From: Verrucomicrobiales bacterium
GTDB taxonomy: Bacteria > Verrucomicrobiota > Verrucomicrobiia > Limisphaerales > SXQI01
Direction: 5' to 3'
Length of the DNA stretch: 9,685 bases
NCBI GenBank assembly: GCA_005793025.1
Contig: SXQI01000257.1
Span: 1-9,685, forward strand
Of this stretch, positions 6,858-9,685 are shown piece by piece. The notes under the pieces were generated by a model. That model saw only the letters and a program-made list of their open reading frames with translations, was not told the origin of the DNA and made no database searches. The position numbers and the translations under genes were made by a program. Positions within the stretch are counted from its first letter, which is position 1, and the number at the start of each line of letters is the position of its first letter.

Positions 6858-7967
6858 TCAGTTTGGTTTGGAAACTTTAACCTCTAAACTTTGGAGGGTT
6901 TTCTTGAGTTTTGCTTCCTCGACAGGGTTGGTTTTGAGCGGTTTGGAGTGAAACGCAGGGAGCAGTTTATCCCACACGACGTTGAGTTCCGCTTGCATAT
7001 CGCGAGTATCGGCGGTGATGGCAATAACCGCGTCCTGTTCAGGTAGAATGATGCAGAACTGACCGTTGGCACCATCACCCCGGTAAGCTCCGTGGCGACA
7101 CCTCCAAAACTGAAAACCGTACCCTTGATCCCAATCCTTGATAGGATCGCTGCCATTAGAAACCTGCTTGGAGGTCGCTTGGTTAACCCATGCAGATGGG
7201 AGCAGTTGTTTTCCATTCCACTGGCCTTTTTGTAAGTAAAGTTGCCCGAACTTAGCGATGTCTTCAGTTCGAATAAAAAGTCCCCAACCGCCGAGTGTGT
7301 TCCCTTGAGGACTAGTGGACCAGGAGGGATCTTCGATCCCCAAGGGTTCAAACAATCGTGGTTTGAGATAATCAAGGACTGTTTCTCCAGTTACTTTTCG
7401 AAGGATCGCCGACAACATGTGGCTTCCGGGAGTATTGTAGAGGAAATGAGAACCCGGCTTGTGTGGCACGGGATGCGCTAGGAAGGTCTCTACCCACGGT
7501 GCATTAGTCGAAAACTTGGCCTCGATTTCGTGACCTGTGGACATGGTGAGCAAGTCCCGAACTCTCATCGCGGAGAGTTTTGGCGATGGTTCGGAAGGAG
7601 CGTGTTCCGGGAAGAATTTTAGCACAGGATCATCAATGCTCAGTTTCCCTTCTGCGACAGCGAGTCCGATTGCAGTGGAGTTGAAGCTTTTGCTGAGGGA
7701 ATGCATCACATGTTTCTTTTCTGCGGATTCCGGCTTCCACCAACCTTCTGCAACTACCTGACCATGCCGAACGAGCATGAAGCTGTGCATGGTATTGATT
7801 TGGCGATCCGCCGCTTCTACGAACGCTCTGATAACGGAGGAGGAAACCCCCTGAGCTTCTGGTGAACTCCGGGGTAACGCCGTTGCCCCAACTCGGAGGG
7901 GAACAGTGAGAACAATTAAAACCGTGCCGAGAATTGCTAAAAGCCGTTGTAAGTCCTGAGGTTTCAT
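6858..7967 (-). CDS. Secreted serine hydrolase of the class C beta-lactamase / esterase family
   Basis: 369 residues from ATG 7967-7965. Residues 1-30 look like a signal peptide (MKPQDLQR, then hydrophobic LLAILGTVLIVLTVPL, then VGATA). The mature part is a penicillin-binding-like serine hydrolase. S90-x-x-K93 (HSLSKSF) gives the nucleophile and general base, Y177 in FLYNTPGSH takes the place of the second-motif tyrosine, and GDGANGQ (297-303) lies where the KTG/HxG strand is expected. LLTMSTG (139-145) and FEPLGI (206-211) are also typical. Such proteins hydrolyse esters, amides or peptides outside the cytoplasm; true beta-lactamase activity should not be assumed. A longer reading from TTG 8024 adds 19 residues before the signal peptide and is less likely. 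It is divergent from the GYF-domain gene, with about 110 bases between the starts. Confidence 0.88.
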   Translation of the reverse strand: MKPQDLQRLLAILGTVLIVLTVPLRVGATALPRSSPEAQGVSSSVIRAFVEAADRQINTMHSFMLVRHGQVVAEGWWKPESAEKKHVMHSLSKSFNSTAIGLAVAEGKLSIDDPVLKFFPEHAPSEPSPKLSAMRVRDLLTMSTGHEIEAKFSTNAPWVETFLAHPVPHKPGSHFLYNTPGSHMLSAILRKVTGETVLDYLKPRLFEPLGIEDPSWSTSPQGNTLGGWGLFIRTEDIAKFGQLYLQKGQWNGKQLLPSAWVNQATSKQVSNGSDPIKDWDQGYGFQFWRCRHGAYRGDGANGQFCIILPEQDAVIAITADTRDMQAELNVVWDKLLPAFHSKPLKTNPVEEAKLKKTLQSLEVKVSKPN

Positions 7968-8077
7968 CACGTTAACGGTATTGAGTTGTCGGAAACCTTC
8001 AAGGATGTACACTCCTACTAACAACTGTTCCTATTTCGGATGTTAAGCGTGGGTGGGTTGGAAAGTGAGTGCGAGCT
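7968..8077. other. Divergent intergenic region between serine hydrolase and GYF-protein genes
   Basis: About 110 bases separate the two start codons, so promoters for both directions must lie here or inside the 5' ends. I see only poor matches to sigma70 hexamers on either strand (for example TTGAAG, 16 bases, TACCGT toward the hydrolase) and no clear operator palindrome. Confidence 0.35.
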
Positions 8078-9007
8078 ATGTATAGAATTCTCGGAGATGG
8101 TGGCCAAGTGTTTGGGCCAGCGAATGCAGAATTGGTTGGTCAATGGATTAAGGAAGGGCGACTCAATGCAAGTTCGCAAATCCAACGAGATGGAGAAACG
8201 GTGTGGAAATCGTTGGGAACCGTTCCAGAGTTCGCAACGTTTTTCGGGGGAGCTTCAATATCTCCTCAGTCACACTCAAAGACCAAACATTCCTTGGATG
8301 TTTTCGGGTGTGTTGGTGGCGGATGGAAACTTTTCAAGAGTAATCCCGGTTTATTGACCGGATCGTTTGGTGTCTATCTCTTGATTTGGGGAGGGTTTTT
8401 CCTCCTAGGAATGATCCCTCTGATTGGGTGGGTTTTCTCATTACTCTTTTGGGTCATCTCAGGTCCCCTTGTGGCAGGGCTCTATCAAGTAGCCTTACAA
8501 TTATTGCGGCAACTGCCGACTCGGATCGCGGACATGTTTGCCGCGTCCAATAATTGTTTTGGTCAACTTTTTCTAGCTCAGATCGTCCCGTCACTGTTGG
8601 TGGGTCTTTGTATTTTCCCCGGGTTGATTCTGGGAATGTTCGCTGTGTTGCCAGCCTTGCTGCAAACTCAAGCTCCATCCATGCCGATGGTGCTGACTGC
8701 GGCGGTATGTGTGCTCCTCGGCATACCAGCGATGATTTTTTTCTCCGTCAATTGGATGTTCGCTCTCCCATTGGTGATGGATCAGAGTCTCGGGTTCTGG
8801 GAAGCCATGGGCACAAGTTCCAGAGCCGTCCGTCGCCATTGGTGGTCTGTATTTGGTTTACTCATTGTTCTCGGTTTGATGAACATTTTGGGGTTTTTGT
8901 GTTGTGTGGTGGGGGTTCTTATTTCGGTGCCTGTGACAATAGGGGCGATCATGGTGGCGTATGAGCGGCTTTTTGGATCCGAATCTTCATTGGATGGTCT
9001 TGCCTAG
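8078..9007 (+). CDS. GYF-domain (DUF4339-like) multi-pass membrane protein
   Basis: 309 residues from ATG 8078. Residues 1-56 match the bacterial GYF_2 domain pattern: YRILGDGGQVFGP at the start, LVGQWIKEGRLN, then DGETVWKSLG. This small fold is expected to be cytosolic and to bind a peptide or partner. After a short polar linker (57-74), residues 78-295 form a membrane region with hydrophobic stretches at roughly 92-115, 116-142, 164-196, 204-230 and 256-293. The sequence LPLVMDQSLGFWEAMGTSSR (230-249) and the preceding PLVAGLYQVAL block resemble membrane proteins of the DUF975 / glycerophosphodiesterase-membrane type, but no enzymatic residues are visible. A GTG at 8069 (adding MRA) is an equally possible start: GGA lies six bases before it, while the ATG start matches the usual tight domain start. 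It is 76 bases upstream of prfC on the same strand. Function unknown. Confidence 0.82.
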   Translation: MYRILGDGGQVFGPANAELVGQWIKEGRLNASSQIQRDGETVWKSLGTVPEFATFFGGASISPQSHSKTKHSLDVFGCVGGGWKLFKSNPGLLTGSFGVYLLIWGGFFLLGMIPLIGWVFSLLFWVISGPLVAGLYQVALQLLRQLPTRIADMFAASNNCFGQLFLAQIVPSLLVGLCIFPGLILGMFAVLPALLQTQAPSMPMVLTAAVCVLLGIPAMIFFSVNWMFALPLVMDQSLGFWEAMGTSSRAVRRHWWSVFGLLIVLGLMNILGFLCCVVGVLISVPVTIGAIMVAYERLFGSESSLDGLA

Positions 9008-9045
9008 TTTTGTGAAATCACCCCCAACGGTTTACTGAGCCTTTG

Positions 9046-9073
9046 TTGCGCTCCGGCAATCTGCTGCTATTCT
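9046..9073 (+). promoter_or_regulatory. Candidate promoter for prfC
   Basis: TTGCGC (9046-9051) is separated by 16 bases from TATTCT (9068-9073), and TGC precedes the -10, giving an extended -10 form. Transcription would begin close to the GTG start, so the mRNA would be nearly leaderless. That agrees with the missing ribosome binding site. Hexamer matches are only four of six each. Confidence 0.3.
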
Positions 9074-9083
9074 CTGCACCCCT

Positions 9084-9685
9084 GTGGACATCGCAAGTGA
9101 AATCCAGAAACGTCGAACCTTTGCCATCATCTCCCATCCAGATGCGGGTAAGACGACCATGACCGAAAAGCTCCTCCTTTATGGAGGGGCAGTGCAACTG
9201 GCAGGGTCGGTGACCGCACGTAAAAACCAACGGGCGACAACGTCTGATTGGATGGAGTTGGAGAAAAAGCGCGGCATTTCTATCAGCTCAACGGTTTTAC
9301 AGTTTGATTATAGTGGGTATCGGATCAATTTGTTGGATACTCCAGGTCACAAAGACTTTTCAGAAGACACTTACCGCGTTCTGACTGCCGTGGACTCGGT
9401 GGTGATGATCATCGATGCAGGTAAAGGGATCGAGGCTCAAACTCGCAAGTTGTTCGAAGTGTGTCGGCAACGTGGCGTCCCAATTTTTACCTTCATGAAT
9501 AAATGCGATAGGCCGATGCGGGAGCCGCTCGCTCTGTTGGATGAATTGGAGAAAGTGCTTGGAATCGGGGCTTATCCAATCAACTGGCCGATCGGAAATG
9601 GCGCGGATTTTAGGGGGGTGTATGACCGAAATGCGCGACAAGTGCATCTTTTCGAGCGAACTGTTGGTGGGGCTTTTCGGGCACC
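9084..9685 (+). CDS. prfC: Peptide chain release factor 3, N-terminal 200 codons, cut by window edge
   Basis: RF3 is the translational GTPase that removes RF1 or RF2 from the ribosome after termination. The visible part is the GTP-binding domain: G1 SHPDAGKTT (17-25), the switch region SDWMELEKKRGISI (54-67), G3 DTPGHKDFSEDTYR (85-98), G4 NKCD (139-142), and the RF3-specific INWPIGNG (166-173). The block SDWMELEKKRGISI and the segment after G3 separate RF3 from EF-G and LepA. The start is GTG at 9084, the only plausible start after an in-frame stop at 9036-9038; it leaves the expected short lead-in IASEIQKRRTFAIISHPDAG. No Shine-Dalgarno sequence is visible. The rest of the gene lies beyond base 9685. 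Confidence 0.96.
   Translation, partial: MDIASEIQKRRTFAIISHPDAGKTTMTEKLLLYGGAVQLAGSVTARKNQRATTSDWMELEKKRGISISSTVLQFDYSGYRINLLDTPGHKDFSEDTYRVLTAVDSVVMIIDAGKGIEAQTRKLFEVCRQRGVPIFTFMNKCDRPMREPLALLDELEKVLGIGAYPINWPIGNGADFRGVYDRNARQVHLFERTVGGAFRA

Noticed and set aside
7968..8024. Longer N-terminus of the serine hydrolase from TTG 8024
   Set aside because: The extra 19 residues sit in front of a well-formed signal peptide that begins at ATG 7967, so the shorter start is preferred.
1..9685. Defence system, prophage, biosynthetic cluster or mobile element
   Set aside because: Every long frame with family features is a housekeeping or general accessory gene, and no transposase, integrase, terminal repeat, CRISPR repeat or toxin-antitoxin pair is visible.

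Overview
The window looks like a compact chromosomal segment of a mid-GC bacterium, most plausibly from the Verrucomicrobiota or the wider PVC group. That inference rests on gene content and is moderate: a secreted two-component-regulator propeller protein, a Gfo/Idh/MocA oxidoreductase with a degenerate Rossmann loop, a GYF-domain multi-pass membrane protein, a phosphoenolpyruvate-hydrolase-family TIM barrel, and a TatD with an extra loop after its GETGLDFY motif. No rRNA, tRNA, CRISPR array, insertion sequence or phage gene is visible, and no gap between genes exceeds about 130 bases.

Minus strand, read from right to left: a secreted serine hydrolase of the class C beta-lactamase/esterase family (7967-6858); a 130-base gap; then a tight run of PEP-hydrolase-family protein (6727-5837), lspA (5824-5318) and miaA (5321-4413). 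lspA and miaA overlap by four bases, TTGA. After 60 bases comes a membrane protein with a C-terminal SRPBCC domain (4352-3342). Its last 26 bases are overlapped by the true start of an exodeoxyribonuclease III gene (3367-2611). A Gfo/Idh/MocA oxidoreductase (2548-1472), a TatD-family nuclease (1449-625) and the N-terminal 193 residues of a secreted propeller sensor protein (580 to beyond base 1) follow. The spacing allows one or more polycistronic units, but the products do not form one pathway. They cover lipoprotein maturation, tRNA modification, DNA repair and turnover, an unassigned oxidoreductase and environmental sensing.

Plus strand: a GYF-domain membrane protein (8078-9007) is divergent from the serine hydrolase. 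It is followed by the first 200 codons of prfC, peptide chain release factor 3, which runs off the right edge.

The most notable observation is in the ExoIII gene. The conserved N-terminus, beginning MKLISWNVNGIRA and carrying the metal-binding Asn7, is encoded in a different frame from the rest of the protein. The two frames meet exactly at a run of nine A residues on the coding strand, where eight would restore one 251-residue frame. This could be a sequencing error, a real mutation, or slippage-dependent expression. I do not see a convincing undescribed multi-gene system; most of the window is ordinary housekeeping sequence with a few unusual domain combinations.
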